NCBI RefSeq assembly: GCF_030297015.1
Contig: NZ_AP028056.1
Location: forward strand, 2,180,939 to 2,244,938
Origin: Brooklawnia propionicigenes
GTDB lineage: Bacteria; Actinomycetota; Actinomycetes; Propionibacteriales; Propionibacteriaceae
DNA length: 64,000 nucleotides
Direction of reading: 5' to 3'
The position numbers and the translations under genes were made by a program. Shown piece after piece: positions 7,874 through 16,822 of this stretch; position 1 is the first letter of the stretch, and each line of letters opens with the position of its first letter. The notes beneath the pieces were generated by a model. It was not told the DNA's origin. It saw only the letters and a list, made by a program, of their open reading frames with translations, and ran no database searches.

Positions 7874-9388
7874 CTATTCCTTACTGTTCTTCGCTTGATG
7901 CTGAGTGGCGAGCTCCATGACCTTGAGCTGAGTGGCATCGGCGATATCGAGTTCGCCGGTTACCCGGCCTTCGCACATGACGATGACCCGGTCGGAGAGA
8001 TGGAGTATCTCGGTGAGGTCCGAGGAGACCAAGATGATTGACTTTCCTTCGGCGATGAGCCCGCGCATCATGTCGTAGATCTCGGCCCGTGCACCGATGT
8101 CGATGCCGCGGGTGGGCTCATCGAAGATGAGAACCTCGACATCGCGCAACAGCCACTTGGCGAGCACCACCTTCTGCTGATTGCCGCCTGAGAGATTCTT
8201 GACGATCTGGTTCACGCTAGGTGTCTTGGTGCGTAGCGCTGCGACGTAACGTTCTGCCGCTTTGCGGCATTCGGCTTGTCGCACGACCCATCCGGTCGAC
8301 AACTTGTCATAGGAGGCAAGCACGGTGTTATCGGTGACCGATAGGTTCAGTACCAGCCCGTAGCGTTTCCGGTCTTCTGACAGGTAGGCGATGCCGGCGC
8401 TGATCGCCTGCTTGGGGTGGGTGAAGTGCATCGGCATGCCGTGTACCTCGATCTCGCCGGTGCCCCAGGGGTCCGCTCCGCAGAGTATCTGCATCGTTTC
8501 GGTGCGCCCAGCACCGACCAGCCCAGCGAAGCCGAGGATTTCGCCCCTGCGTAGCTCAAACGAAACGTCTCTCACTGCCGACGAGGTCAGCCCTCGGGCG
8601 CGCAGCACGACCTCTGCGTCCGCGGGTACGTCACTGGACTGCTTCTGCGAGTTGTCGATCTCGCGGCCGACCATTCGCTTGATGATGTCATCGACCGTGC
8701 ACGAGGCCGTCTTGAGGGTGTCGACATAGTCGCCATCGCGCAGCACGGTGACACGGTCGGCAACCTGCATGATCTCGTTCATCCGATGCGAGATGTAAAC
8801 GACCGAGACGCCCCGCGCGCGCATCTGATCGACTTTGGCCAGCAGTTCGATGGTCTCGCCTTCTGACAGCGCCGCACTCGGTTCGTCGAGGATGAGTACC
8901 TGGGTTTCGGCGAACGACATTGCCCGCGCGATCTCGACCATCTGTGCCTTGCCGACACTGAGATCTCGTAGCAGGGTTCGGGGGTCAACACCGATCTCGA
9001 ACTCGTCGATCAGTGCCTGGGCTCGCCGGTTGAGATCACGGTCCGAGATACGGAATGACGACGATTCCCGGCCGATGAAGATGTTCTGGGCCACCGTGAG
9101 GTCGCTCATCATGTTCAGTTCTTGGTGGACGATCGAGATGCCCGCCCGCTGAGCATCCCCGATCGACCGGAAGGCGACTGGTTTGCCCTGGTATTCGTAG
9201 GTCCCGCCATAATCTGGGTAGATGCCGGTCATGATCTTGACCAGCGTGGATTTCCCGGCCCCGTTCTCGCCGACGAGCGCGTGCACCTCGCCGGCGCGCA
9301 GTTCGAATCGGGCGCTCTTCAGCGCCTGCACGCCGGGGAAGGATTTGGAAATACCCTCCATTCGCAGGCGCAACTCTTCAGGTTTCAC
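7874..9388 (-). CDS. Sugar ABC transporter ATP-binding protein, RbsA/MglA type
   Basis: A 504-aa protein with two fused ABC ATPase domains. Domain 1 has Walker A GENGAGKST, a variant signature LSVGKAQMVEIARA and Walker B VLILDEPSAAL. Domain 2 has the degenerate Walker A GLVGAGRTE, signature LSGGNQQKVVLAKW and Walker B LIFDEPTRGID. This unequal pair is typical of the CUT2 class of sugar importers. It starts with GTG preceded by GGAGGG. First gene of the operon, divergent from a LacI regulator, with a palindromic operator in the shared upstream region. Confidence 0.96.
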   Translation of the reverse strand: MKPEELRLRMEGISKSFPGVQALKSARFELRAGEVHALVGENGAGKSTLVKIMTGIYPDYGGTYEYQGKPVAFRSIGDAQRAGISIVHQELNMMSDLTVAQNIFIGRESSSFRISDRDLNRRAQALIDEFEIGVDPRTLLRDLSVGKAQMVEIARAMSFAETQVLILDEPSAALSEGETIELLAKVDQMRARGVSVVYISHRMNEIMQVADRVTVLRDGDYVDTLKTASCTVDDIIKRMVGREIDNSQKQSSDVPADAEVVLRARGLTSSAVRDVSFELRRGEILGFAGLVGAGRTETMQILCGADPWGTGEIEVHGMPMHFTHPKQAISAGIAYLSEDRKRYGLVLNLSVTDNTVLASYDKLSTGWVVRQAECRKAAERYVAALRTKTPSVNQIVKNLSGGNQQKVVLAKWLLRDVEVLIFDEPTRGIDIGARAEIYDMMRGLIAEGKSIILVSSDLTEILHLSDRVIVMCEGRVTGELDIADATQLKVMELATQHQAKNSKE

Positions 9389-9475
9389 ATTCCCTCCGAT
9401 CCGGACGTCGACGTCATGGTTCGGGCAGCAGAAACCGGGGTACTGCCATCGTCGTAGTGCCCGGGTCTCACCTAT

Positions 9476-9489
9476 GACATCGATGTCAC
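9476..9489. promoter_or_regulatory. Perfect 14-bp LacI-type operator TGACATCGATGTCA
   Basis: A perfect palindrome centred on CG in the 160-bp region between the divergent ABC operon and its lacI-type regulator. A second perfect palindrome, GACGTCGACGTC (9404-9415), lies in the leader of the ATPase gene. Control of both transcription units from this site is inferred. Confidence 0.65.
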
Positions 9490-9548
9490 TTCTGCGTGCA
9501 AGGCTAGGCTGATGCTATTGGCCTGTCAAGGGGCGAAAGGAGATTGAG

Positions 9549-10604
9549 ATGGTGACGTCAGTACCTCGCGACGCTGACCCCGCGGCTCCACGACGGGCTG
9601 CGACTATGAAGCAAGTCGCGGCGTTGGCCGGGGTAGGCGCCAAGACCGTCTCTCGGGTGATCAATGACGAACCTCGGGTTGCGCCGGAGACGGCGGCTAG
9701 GGTCTGGGATGCCATTCGAGCACTCGATTACCACGTGGATATGCGAGCAGGCAGCCTGCGCCGGGCTGGCGGCCGGACCCTGACGCTCGGCTTGCTGGTC
9801 AGCAGTGTGGATAACCCGTTCGCCGGCGAAGTTCACCGCGGAGTGGAGGACGTCGCTCGGGCGCGCGGGGTGGCGGTGCTCGCCGTGAGCCTGCATGAGG
9901 ATCCCGTGCGAGAAAAGAGCGCAGTGGAAGACTTCATCCGGCGGCGTCTCGACGGCATCATTTTATCCACCACGTCCACCGATGTGAGTTATCTGAGTAC
10001 CACGCTGATCCGCGGAATGCCCATGGTCTTCATCGACCGCCGGCCGCTCGGTCTTTCGGTCGACGCCGTCACCAGCGACAATCGTGAGGCAGCGGCCTTG
10101 GCCACCCGATCTCTGATCGCCCGCGGGCATCGGCGGATCGCATTTCTTGGAGAGCGCTCCACTATTCGCACTTCGGCCGAGCGACACCAAGGATTCCTTG
10201 ATGCGTTCGGTGAGGCAGGTGTCCCGACCGGTGAGGCGACGGTGATCTTCGGGTTGTCCAGTGCCCGGGAAGCCCAGGAGGCTCTCGGCGCACTTCTGGA
10301 CAGCGATCAACCGCCGACGGCCGTATTCGGGGGGCAGAACCTGATTACTGTCGGCGCGCTGCACGCTTTACACAGCCGGGGCATGCAACATCGCATTGCA
10401 CTGATCGGTTTCGATGACCTTGAGCTTGCTGATCTGCTCGATCCCGGCGTCACGGTGATCAGGCAGGATCCTCGGAAGCTAGGACGTGTGGCTGCCGAGC
10501 GGATGTTCTCCAGGCTGGACGGTGGCGTCCTGGCACCCGAACACATAATTGTGCCCACTGAGTTCATCGAACGGGGCAGTGGCGAGATCTTGGCACCTCG
10601 ATAG
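9549..10604 (+). CDS. LacI-family regulator of the sugar ABC operon
   Basis: A 351-aa repressor with a LacI helix-turn-helix (MKQVAALAGVGAKTVSRVIND, residues about 20-40), the hinge helix and a periplasmic-binding-like core (TLTLGLLVSSVDNPFAGEVHRGVED) ending in IIVPTEFIERGSG. AGGAG lies 6-7 nt before ATG 9549. Divergent orientation and the palindrome at 9476-9489 make it the likely local regulator of the ATPase-permease-binding-protein-VOC operon, responding to the imported sugar or a product. Confidence 0.94.
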   Translation: MVTSVPRDADPAAPRRAATMKQVAALAGVGAKTVSRVINDEPRVAPETAARVWDAIRALDYHVDMRAGSLRRAGGRTLTLGLLVSSVDNPFAGEVHRGVEDVARARGVAVLAVSLHEDPVREKSAVEDFIRRRLDGIILSTTSTDVSYLSTTLIRGMPMVFIDRRPLGLSVDAVTSDNREAAALATRSLIARGHRRIAFLGERSTIRTSAERHQGFLDAFGEAGVPTGEATVIFGLSSAREAQEALGALLDSDQPPTAVFGGQNLITVGALHALHSRGMQHRIALIGFDDLELADLLDPGVTVIRQDPRKLGRVAAERMFSRLDGGVLAPEHIIVPTEFIERGSGEILAPR

Positions 10605-10659
10605 ACCGACCTTGGTGGTAGTACAGCTGGCCCGCCGCCCTGGCCGGCACCTGCCCCGG

Positions 10660-11688
10660 TCAGCGCTCGATGATCTCGATCCAGTAGGCCCCCAGCCCGG
10701 CCGGGAAGGTCTCGATCAACGTCAGCGCCGAGTCGGCGTCCGGACGATACTGGCCGACGACCCGATCGAGTTCTGACGCCACCAGCAGGTCTCCATTGGG
10801 CAGCACCGCGAAACCGCGCGGCTGGGCCACCACATCGGAATGGGCAGTGACCCCGCCGAGCACGCCGTTGCTCGCGATATCGAGAGCCGTGATCGTCGCC
10901 CGGGTGCGCTCGGAGCAGTAGAGCCGGGTCTCGGACGCGTCCAGGTGCAGATCGGCGCCCCAGATCAGCTGCTCGGCGCGAGGATCCGCCCCGAAACGGC
11001 TGTGCTTGAGCCCGCGATCGGTCGGAATGCAGGTCTGCGCGGAGACGAACGTCAACTGTCCGGATTCGGCGTCGCGCCGGTAATGCAGCACCTCGCCCGA
11101 GTACTCGGTGTTCACATAGACCGAGCTCTGGTCGGACGAGAAGATGAGATGCCGTGGACCGCTGCCGGCCGGTGCAGCCACAGTCGGCGGATCCAGCGGA
11201 CGAAGCCCCTCGTCGGCGGAAACCGCGTACTGGGCGATCAGGTCGTCGTGCAGCGACACGTAGTAGGCGAAGGCGCCGTCGGCGCTGACCACGACGCTGT
11301 GCAGGTTCGGGTAGCTGATCGTCTCGCCCACCGGCGACAGCGAGCCGTCATCGGCGACGGCGAAGACACCTCCGACACCTTGGTGGTAGGACGCCCAGAA
11401 CAGCCGGGAGCCGTCGGCGCTCAGCTTCAGGTAGACCGGTGACCCGGGAGCGTCGGTGCGCCCGATCACGGTCGTGCGGCCCGACGAACGGTGCAGCTGC
11501 AGGACGACAACGCCGAACGGGTCGCTCGTCCCGGCGAAGACCAGGTCGCGTGCGGGGTCGACGGTCAGCGGCAGTCCGGGAGCGCCGACCTCGCTGACGG
11601 CGAGCGGGGTGAGCTCATCGCCGCTCAGGTCAAACGTGGTGATCGTGCCATCCTTGGAGTTGCCCACCAGCACAAGAGAAGAAGTCAT
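10660..11688 (-). CDS. Lactonase-family beta-propeller protein
   Basis: A 342-aa cytosolic protein built from repeated beta-propeller blades, with typical lactonase/YVTN-family segments such as VYLKLSADGSRLFWASYHQ, NLHSVVVSADGAFAYYVSLHDD, GPRHLIFSSDQSSVYVNTEYSGEV and DLHLDASETRLYCSERT. Relatives include 6-phosphogluconolactonase of the Pgl beta-propeller type and carboxy-muconate cyclase. A role in sugar lactone hydrolysis fits the neighbourhood but is not proven. It stands alone, convergent with the lacI gene upstream in coordinate order. Confidence 0.85.
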   Translation of the reverse strand: MTSSLVLVGNSKDGTITTFDLSGDELTPLAVSEVGAPGLPLTVDPARDLVFAGTSDPFGVVVLQLHRSSGRTTVIGRTDAPGSPVYLKLSADGSRLFWASYHQGVGGVFAVADDGSLSPVGETISYPNLHSVVVSADGAFAYYVSLHDDLIAQYAVSADEGLRPLDPPTVAAPAGSGPRHLIFSSDQSSVYVNTEYSGEVLHYRRDAESGQLTFVSAQTCIPTDRGLKHSRFGADPRAEQLIWGADLHLDASETRLYCSERTRATITALDIASNGVLGGVTAHSDVVAQPRGFAVLPNGDLLVASELDRVVGQYRPDADSALTLIETFPAGLGAYWIEIIER

Positions 11689-11754
11689 GGTGCGAGCCTA
11701 ATGGCGACGCCCGCCGCCGGGGCTGCTTCTCGTCGTGACTGCTCGCCGCCGGGG

Positions 11755-13224
11755 CTACTTCGCGTCGGCCGACTCGTCGATGGGCAGCCTGCCCGCCTGC
11801 ACCGCGCGCAGCAGGGCTGCGTGATCTGCCTCGGTCTGATCGGCGTATGCCCTGGCGAAGTTTGCGAATGCCTCCGCGGCGGCGTCCGAATTGCCGAGAT
11901 AGCCCGCGATTCGCGAGGCACCGGAGGTGCGGGCATGGCTCTTGGCCAGCAGCAACCCGAGCACCCGCGCGTAGTCGGCCACGGCTTCGGCGCCGAGCCC
12001 GTCGATGATGACCGCGCCCTTCATGTTCCGGTACTGGCGGACGTAGACCTGCAGCGCCGGCGAGCCCGGCATCTCGGTGAACGGCCCCAGATAGGTGGCC
12101 GTGCTCGGTTCGGCGAATGCCGGCAGCGTCGCCCAGCCGAGCAGCGGGTCACTGACCGTTTGCAGCGCCTGCTGGTACTCGACGACGCGTTGGCCCTGGT
12201 GATGATGCCAGGCGTGCGAGCCGTGGGTGAAGCGTGCCAGCACCGAGCGCTGCGCCTGCTTGAGTTGCAGGAACAGCAGATCGTCGGGCGCCGAGCCCTC
12301 CAGCAAGGCGATGAAGGCCCGCAATCCGACCGAACCGACCCCGACGACCTTGTGGGCGCAGTCGACCAGCCGGTAACCGCCGATGACGCGCCGCCACTGC
12401 AACGGCAGCGTGCCGAGGTAATCGTCCAGCGCCTGGGTGATCTGCTCGAAACGGGCATCCGAGACGCGGGTCAGCAGCGCGCCATCCGGCCTGATCTCCA
12501 GCGCCCCTCCCTCGCTGGTGGTCAACTTCGGCAGTGCACGGTCGCTGGTGCGCTGCTTCGCCTTGGCTGCCGCCCGCACCACCTGATTGCGCAGTGACGG
12601 CTCGATGACCGTCTCATTGAGCCGGTTCAGATCAACCCGCAGGAAGCTTCGGGACAGCAGCGGCACCTGGGCCAGATGTGTCAGTTCATCGCGATAGGCG
12701 CTGACGCAGGCCTTTACCGCGTCGCTGCACTGCTGCTCGCTCATCTGGTTCTGCCGGCCGGCCACGTAGACACTCGCGACCAGCCGCCGCATGTCCCATT
12801 CCCACAAGCCCGGATGGGCTTCGTCGAAGTCGTTGAGGTCAAGCACCAGTTCGCCCTCGGGCGAACGGTAGAAGCCGAAGTTGCCCAGGTGGCAGTCGCC
12901 GCAGATGATCGCGCTGATACCGGTCGCAGGCAGGGACGCGCAGTCACTCGCGCAGACGTTGGCGGCACCGCGCAGGAAGCCGTAGGGCGAGGCCGCCATC
13001 CGGGCGACCCGCACCGCGATCAGCCGGGGGATGCGTCCCAGATGGGCCTCCATGATCTGCTCGATCGGGTCGGGACGATTGTCCGCGGGACTCCAGTAGC
13101 CGAGCGTGGCGCGGGGCACCTTCACGCGCAGGCTCTTGCCGTATGCCCGCGATTCGGCACGACTGGGGATCGGCTTGCGCACCGAGCGAAACGCCTCGGC
13201 GTCCATCATCGTCTGCGTCGACAT
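11755..13224 (-). CDS. DUF2252 family protein
   Basis: A 489-aa protein matching DUF2252 throughout: R-x-P-x-x-L-Y/W early region (VPRATLGYWSPADNRPDP), the kinase-like catalytic segment ICGDCHLGNFGFY and LDLNDFDEAHPGLWEWDMRRL at about residues 120-165, and the C-terminal YARVLGLLLAKSHAR. The HxDxxxxN-like GDCHLGNFG and DFD motifs suggest an aminoglycoside-phosphotransferase-type fold, but the substrate is unknown. Monocistronic as far as can be seen; family match is strong, function is not assigned. Confidence 0.88.
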   Translation of the reverse strand: MSTQTMMDAEAFRSVRKPIPSRAESRAYGKSLRVKVPRATLGYWSPADNRPDPIEQIMEAHLGRIPRLIAVRVARMAASPYGFLRGAANVCASDCASLPATGISAIICGDCHLGNFGFYRSPEGELVLDLNDFDEAHPGLWEWDMRRLVASVYVAGRQNQMSEQQCSDAVKACVSAYRDELTHLAQVPLLSRSFLRVDLNRLNETVIEPSLRNQVVRAAAKAKQRTSDRALPKLTTSEGGALEIRPDGALLTRVSDARFEQITQALDDYLGTLPLQWRRVIGGYRLVDCAHKVVGVGSVGLRAFIALLEGSAPDDLLFLQLKQAQRSVLARFTHGSHAWHHHQGQRVVEYQQALQTVSDPLLGWATLPAFAEPSTATYLGPFTEMPGSPALQVYVRQYRNMKGAVIIDGLGAEAVADYARVLGLLLAKSHARTSGASRIAGYLGNSDAAAEAFANFARAYADQTEADHAALLRAVQAGRLPIDESADAK

Positions 13225-13290
13225 AGTCCCGAGTGTAAGGCTTGCACCACGGGTTGACAGCGATACCGCCGCTGCCCGGGAAATCCCTCA

Positions 13291-13319
13291 TTGGTTAGCG
13301 GCCTTGCCTCTAATAGGAT
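13291..13319 (+). promoter_or_regulatory. Sigma-A type promoter for the BI-1 gene
   Basis: TTGGTT (13291-13296) and TAGGAT (13314-13319) are separated by exactly 17 nt and lie about 50 nt before the GTG start at 13370. Confidence 0.5.
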
Positions 13320-13369
13320 GTCTGAGGTGCCGCGATCAGCGGGGCCGCAAACGACCCAGGAGGAGTCCG

Positions 13370-14179
13370 GTGCGCAGTAACAATCCCGTTTTGACGGGCC
13401 GGAATGCGTTCACGTATTACAACCCGAATCAGCAGGGCGGCTCCGGCCAGACCGATGTCTACGGGTACCAGACGGCACACGGATACACCCCGCAGCCGCA
13501 GCAGGCCACCGGCCGGATGACCATCGACGACGTGATCACCAAGACTGCCATCCTTCTGCTGATCATGATCGCAGCCGGCGGCGTCACCTGGCTGCTGCTG
13601 CCGATCTCGTTGCTCTACCCGGTCGCGATCATCGGTTCGCTCGTCGCCTTCGTGACGGTCTGGATCGTCTCGATGCGCAAGGAGGTGTCGGTTCCCGGCG
13701 TCTTCGCGTATGCGGTCGTCGAGGGCCTGATGCTCGGCGCGTGGAGCAAGATCTTCGAGTACATGTATCCGGGCATCGTCGTGCAGGCGGTGATCGGGAC
13801 CTTCGTGGCTGCGTTCGTGGTGCTGGGCGCCTACAAGTTCCTGGGTGCCCGGGTGCGTGGACGACTGGCTCAGATCGTGGTCGTATCGATCATCGCGTAT
13901 GCCGTGATGTCACTGCTGAACCTGATCCTGATCTTCGTCGGCGTGAACCTCGGCTGGGCCACCATCGGTGCCAACGCCGGACCGCTGTCGTGGCTGTCCG
14001 CAGGTCTTGGTGTGGTGCTGGCAGCGGCCAGCCTGCTCATGGACTTCGAAGCCATCGAGGTCGGTGTTCGCGGCGGGGCTCCCGAATCGGAATCGTGGCG
14101 GGGCGCCTTCGGTCTGCTGGTGACCATGGTCTGGCTCTACACCACGCTGCTGCGCATTCTGAGCTTCTTCCGCAACTAG
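13370..14179 (+). CDS. Bax inhibitor-1/YccA-family membrane protein
   Basis: A 269-aa protein: a polar Gln/Asn/Tyr-rich N-terminal tail of about 55 residues (YYNPNQQGGSGQTDVYGYQ), MTIDDVITKT, then seven membrane helices. This matches the actinobacterial Bax-inhibitor-1/YccA group, whose members are thought to be pH-sensitive ion leak channels or protease modulators. The GTG at 13370 follows AGGAGGAG and lies in the only frame with the family fold. A promoter sits about 50 nt upstream and a strong terminator follows at 14252. Confidence 0.9.
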   Translation: MRSNNPVLTGRNAFTYYNPNQQGGSGQTDVYGYQTAHGYTPQPQQATGRMTIDDVITKTAILLLIMIAAGGVTWLLLPISLLYPVAIIGSLVAFVTVWIVSMRKEVSVPGVFAYAVVEGLMLGAWSKIFEYMYPGIVVQAVIGTFVAAFVVLGAYKFLGARVRGRLAQIVVVSIIAYAVMSLLNLILIFVGVNLGWATIGANAGPLSWLSAGLGVVLAAASLLMDFEAIEVGVRGGAPESESWRGAFGLLVTMVWLYTTLLRILSFFRN

Positions 14180-14210
14180 CAGTCGGGAAACATCGCAGGT
14201 AAAAGAACAG

Positions 14211-14291
14211 TCGCGGTGCCGTAGGGGTTGCCGCACCGCGAGTAGGTTGTGCACCGGCCCGGAGTCACCCCCGGGCCGGTGTTCTCTTTTT
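14211..14291 (+). terminator. Tandem hairpins with T-tract after BI-1 gene
   Basis: A first stem (CGCGGTGC with GCACCGCG, 14212-14240) is followed by a perfect 11-bp GC-rich stem (14252-14262 with 14271-14281) and the tail TTCTCTTTTT (14282-14291), a standard rho-independent terminator. Confidence 0.85.
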
Positions 14292-14367
14292 GCCCGCTCG
14301 TCGTCCTGCCCGGTTCGTCGTCGGCCCCATGCGCTCGCCGTCCGTGCAGTTCGCTCGCCGAGCGAAC

Positions 14368-15063
14368 TCAGCGGAGCCGGATGTGATTGAGGTGGCGGTC
14401 CAGCAGGGAGCGGGCGCCGGACGTCCAGGGAAGCGAGCGCCAGCGCGGCACCGGCACCCAACTGGCGGCCATCGTGGTGCCGCCGACGTCGAGGACGAGC
14501 GGGTCGGTCGGGTCGGCGCAGACCGCGGTGTAGATGATGCGCAGCGCCTGGAAGTCCTCGAGCACGCCGGAGGGGGAGCGTCCGATCCAGTGGTCGGACT
14601 GGACGTCGATCAGCCTGCTGATACGAACCCGCTGCGAACTCTCCTCCATGATCTCGCGCATCACGCCTTCACTGGGGGTCTCGCCCTGCTCCAGGCCGCC
14701 ACCGGGCAGCTGCCAGAGTCCGGGGATCGCCGTCCGGTCGGAGCATTGCGTGCCCAGCACCCCACGCTGCGATCGGACGATGGCGTAGGCGGCTACGCGC
14801 TGATGCGGCACCGGCTTCTCGTCCTGGGCGATCGTCAGGCTGGGATCCAACCCCCGCGACTTGACCCGGGGTGGACGAGAGTTGTTCGCTCGCGGCCTGA
14901 CCTGGGTAGTCAGCACGATGCCCTGATCGTCCAGATGAGTGCTCAGCGGATGGGTCATCAAGAAACCATGCCGCCACAACATCATGCGGGGATCTTCACC
15001 ATGGGCCAGGACCGCATCCACTGAGATGCTGGCGCCCGGTGCCAGTACTCCCACGATCCTCAT
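14368..15063 (-). CDS. NUDIX hydrolase
   Basis: A 231-aa protein with a NUDIX box GGLEQGETPSEGVMREIMEESS at about residues 122-143: Gly, Glu, REIMEE are in register, while the usual Gly after the last Glu pair is Ser. An unusual N-terminal extension of about 85 residues (MLWRHGFLMTHPLSTHLDD) precedes the fold. Such enzymes hydrolyse nucleoside-diphosphate-linked compounds, with substrate set outside the box. It lies 27 bp downstream of a lipoprotein gene on the same strand, so the two may be co-transcribed. Confidence 0.88.
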   Translation of the reverse strand: MRIVGVLAPGASISVDAVLAHGEDPRMMLWRHGFLMTHPLSTHLDDQGIVLTTQVRPRANNSRPPRVKSRGLDPSLTIAQDEKPVPHQRVAAYAIVRSQRGVLGTQCSDRTAIPGLWQLPGGGLEQGETPSEGVMREIMEESSQRVRISRLIDVQSDHWIGRSPSGVLEDFQALRIIYTAVCADPTDPLVLDVGGTTMAASWVPVPRWRSLPWTSGARSLLDRHLNHIRLR

Positions 15064-15090
15064 GCATCAATCATTCCATGGCCAGCAATC

Positions 15091-16080
15091 TCAGGGATTC
15101 TCGATCTTGTTGCCCATCAGATCGGTGACCACCTTGGAACCGCCGGATTCAACGGTGATTCGTGGCTGGTCGGCGTCGGCAGGTTGGTTGACGGTGACCG
15201 TCACGGTGGTCACATCGGGCTGCTCGAGCAGCAGCGGCGCGGTGCGGATCAGCTGGCCGATCACCGCTGGGTCGATCACTGTCTGATCGAACGGCAGGGT
15301 CGAGGGTGTCTCGCGGCGTTGGGTGATGAACATCGGCACGGTGGCGGTCCGGATGCGCCGCTCGACCACGCCAGGCGTGTCCAGTACATCGACCCACACC
15401 TGGTCGGCACTGCTCATGACATCGGCGCTGTCCACGGTCACGCTGACCGTCAGCACAAAGCGTCGGTGGTAATAGACGTCGTTCAGCCCGATGGCCAGGT
15501 CCTTGTCGACGGTGAGATCGAGTCGCGGAATCGGGTTACCGTCCCGGTCGAAGAAAACCGTCGAGGATTCGGGACTGGTGGTGACGGTCATCAGGATCTG
15601 CCGGTGGTCGTACTCATTGATCTGCAGTTCCTGCCGTTCGGCCGACCCTGACACCTGGGCCGCGATGGTGAACAGGCTCGCCACATCCGAAAGATTGAAG
15701 GTATTCGGGTCGAAGCTGGTAGCCGCCACGAGATCGGTGCCGTCATCGCTGGGTGTGATCACACCGGCCAGCCAGACCATGGAACGGGGCCGGTCGCCGT
15801 CGCCGATGTAGGTCAGTCGCGCCTGGGTGCGATTGATCACCACCCGGACGACGGGCTTGCCGGCAGCAGCCGTCACGAGCTCGGAGACCACCTGTTGAGC
15901 CAGCCCCGGCGCGAACAGATCGTGGCTGGCGGGGATGGCCGAGGCGGACGGCGTGGCCGACATCGAGGGAGACGGCGAGCGGGACGTGGTCTGTGCCGGC
16001 AGCGTCGCCGCGCATGACGACAGCGCGAGCATCGCCGCCAGCGCGAGGGCTGTCGCGCCAATGAACCTGCATGCCGTCAC
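15091..16080 (-). CDS. Hypothetical secreted lipoprotein
   Basis: A 329-aa protein with a lipoprotein signal (ATALALAAMLALSSCAA, Cys at about residue 22), a Ser/Pro/Thr-rich linker, and a beta-rich body with segments VRVVINRTQARLTYIGDGDRPRSM and QPDVTTVTVTVNQ. I placed the start at a GTG (16080) because the alternative further upstream at 16113 would overlap the divergent glycosylase gene and precede the signal peptide with a charged tail. No family recognised with confidence; the repeated beta pattern is compatible with PepSY-like or similar extracytoplasmic domains. Confidence 0.75.
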   Translation of the reverse strand: MTACRFIGATALALAAMLALSSCAATLPAQTTSRSPSPSMSATPSASAIPASHDLFAPGLAQQVVSELVTAAAGKPVVRVVINRTQARLTYIGDGDRPRSMVWLAGVITPSDDGTDLVAATSFDPNTFNLSDVASLFTIAAQVSGSAERQELQINEYDHRQILMTVTTSPESSTVFFDRDGNPIPRLDLTVDKDLAIGLNDVYYHRRFVLTVSVTVDSADVMSSADQVWVDVLDTPGVVERRIRTATVPMFITQRRETPSTLPFDQTVIDPAVIGQLIRTAPLLLEQPDVTTVTVTVNQPADADQPRITVESGGSKVVTDLMGNKIENP

Positions 16081-16091
16081 ATAGTGCAGGC

Positions 16092-16097
16092 TACCGT
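16092..16097 (+). promoter_or_regulatory. Probable leaderless -10 for glycosylase gene
   Basis: TACCGT ends 6 nt before ATG 16104, the spacing of actinobacterial leaderless promoters. Only 23 bp separate this start from the divergent lipoprotein start, and no ribosome site is present. Confidence 0.4.
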
Positions 16098-16103
16098 GGC
16101 CAC

Positions 16104-16715
16104 ATGTGCTCAATCGACTTCAACCGCCGCGCCGACGAGGTGGCCCCGCTGGTGTTGGGCTCGATCTTGTGGCGTGGGCCGGTGGGATTGCGGCTCACCG
16201 AGGTCGAGGCATATCTGGGCCCGGACGATCCGGCCTCGCACGCCTACCGCGGTCCCCGCGGGCGAGCGGTGACCATGTTCGGCGCCCCCGGCTGCCTGTA
16301 TGTCTACCTCAGCTACGGCGTCCACCGGGCGGCGAATCTGGTCTGTTCGCCGGCGGGATCGGCCTCCGCGGTGCTGCTGCGCGCCGGCGAGGTGGTGGCG
16401 GGACGAGACCTCGCCCGGCAGCGCAGGGGATGGGATGCCGATGACGTGGTGCGTCCCGATCACCGGTTGGCCAGCGGTCCGGGAAATCTGGGCACCGTGC
16501 TCGGACTGAAGCTCACCGACGACGGTGCCCGGCTGGGCGACGATTTCGTCCTGGAGCCCAGCGATACCCCTAGCCGGAACGTGCTGATGGGCCCGCGCAC
16601 CGGGATCACCAAGGCCGTCGACTGGCCGCTGCGATTCTGGCTCGCCGGCGAGCCGAGTGTGAGTCCCTACCGGAGGTCACCCAAGGCCCCGCGGGTGGCT
16701 GAAGATCGGCTGTGA
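16104..16715 (+). CDS. mpg: 3-methyladenine DNA glycosylase (AAG/Mpg family)
   Basis: A 203-aa enzyme of the alkyladenine glycosylase family, which flips out and excises alkylated purines in base-excision repair. Diagnostic stretches are LRLTEVEAYLGPDDPASHAYRGP (catalytic Glu in TEVEAY), VTMFGAPGCLYVYLSYGVHRAANLVC and SGPGNLGTVLGL. Length matches bacterial members. The ATG gives the family's usual N-terminus; there is no ribosome site and a -10-like TACCGT sits 6 nt upstream, consistent with a leaderless message. Confidence 0.93.
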   Translation: MCSIDFNRRADEVAPLVLGSILWRGPVGLRLTEVEAYLGPDDPASHAYRGPRGRAVTMFGAPGCLYVYLSYGVHRAANLVCSPAGSASAVLLRAGEVVAGRDLARQRRGWDADDVVRPDHRLASGPGNLGTVLGLKLTDDGARLGDDFVLEPSDTPSRNVLMGPRTGITKAVDWPLRFWLAGEPSVSPYRRSPKAPRVAEDRL

Positions 16716-16822
16716 TCAATCGTCTGATACCTACCCACGAGGGGTGCTGTGGCACTAAGGTGGCAGCCAACCCGAACCAAGGCGTACGGGGGATCACAAC
16801 TCAACGAAGAAGTGAGAAGCCC

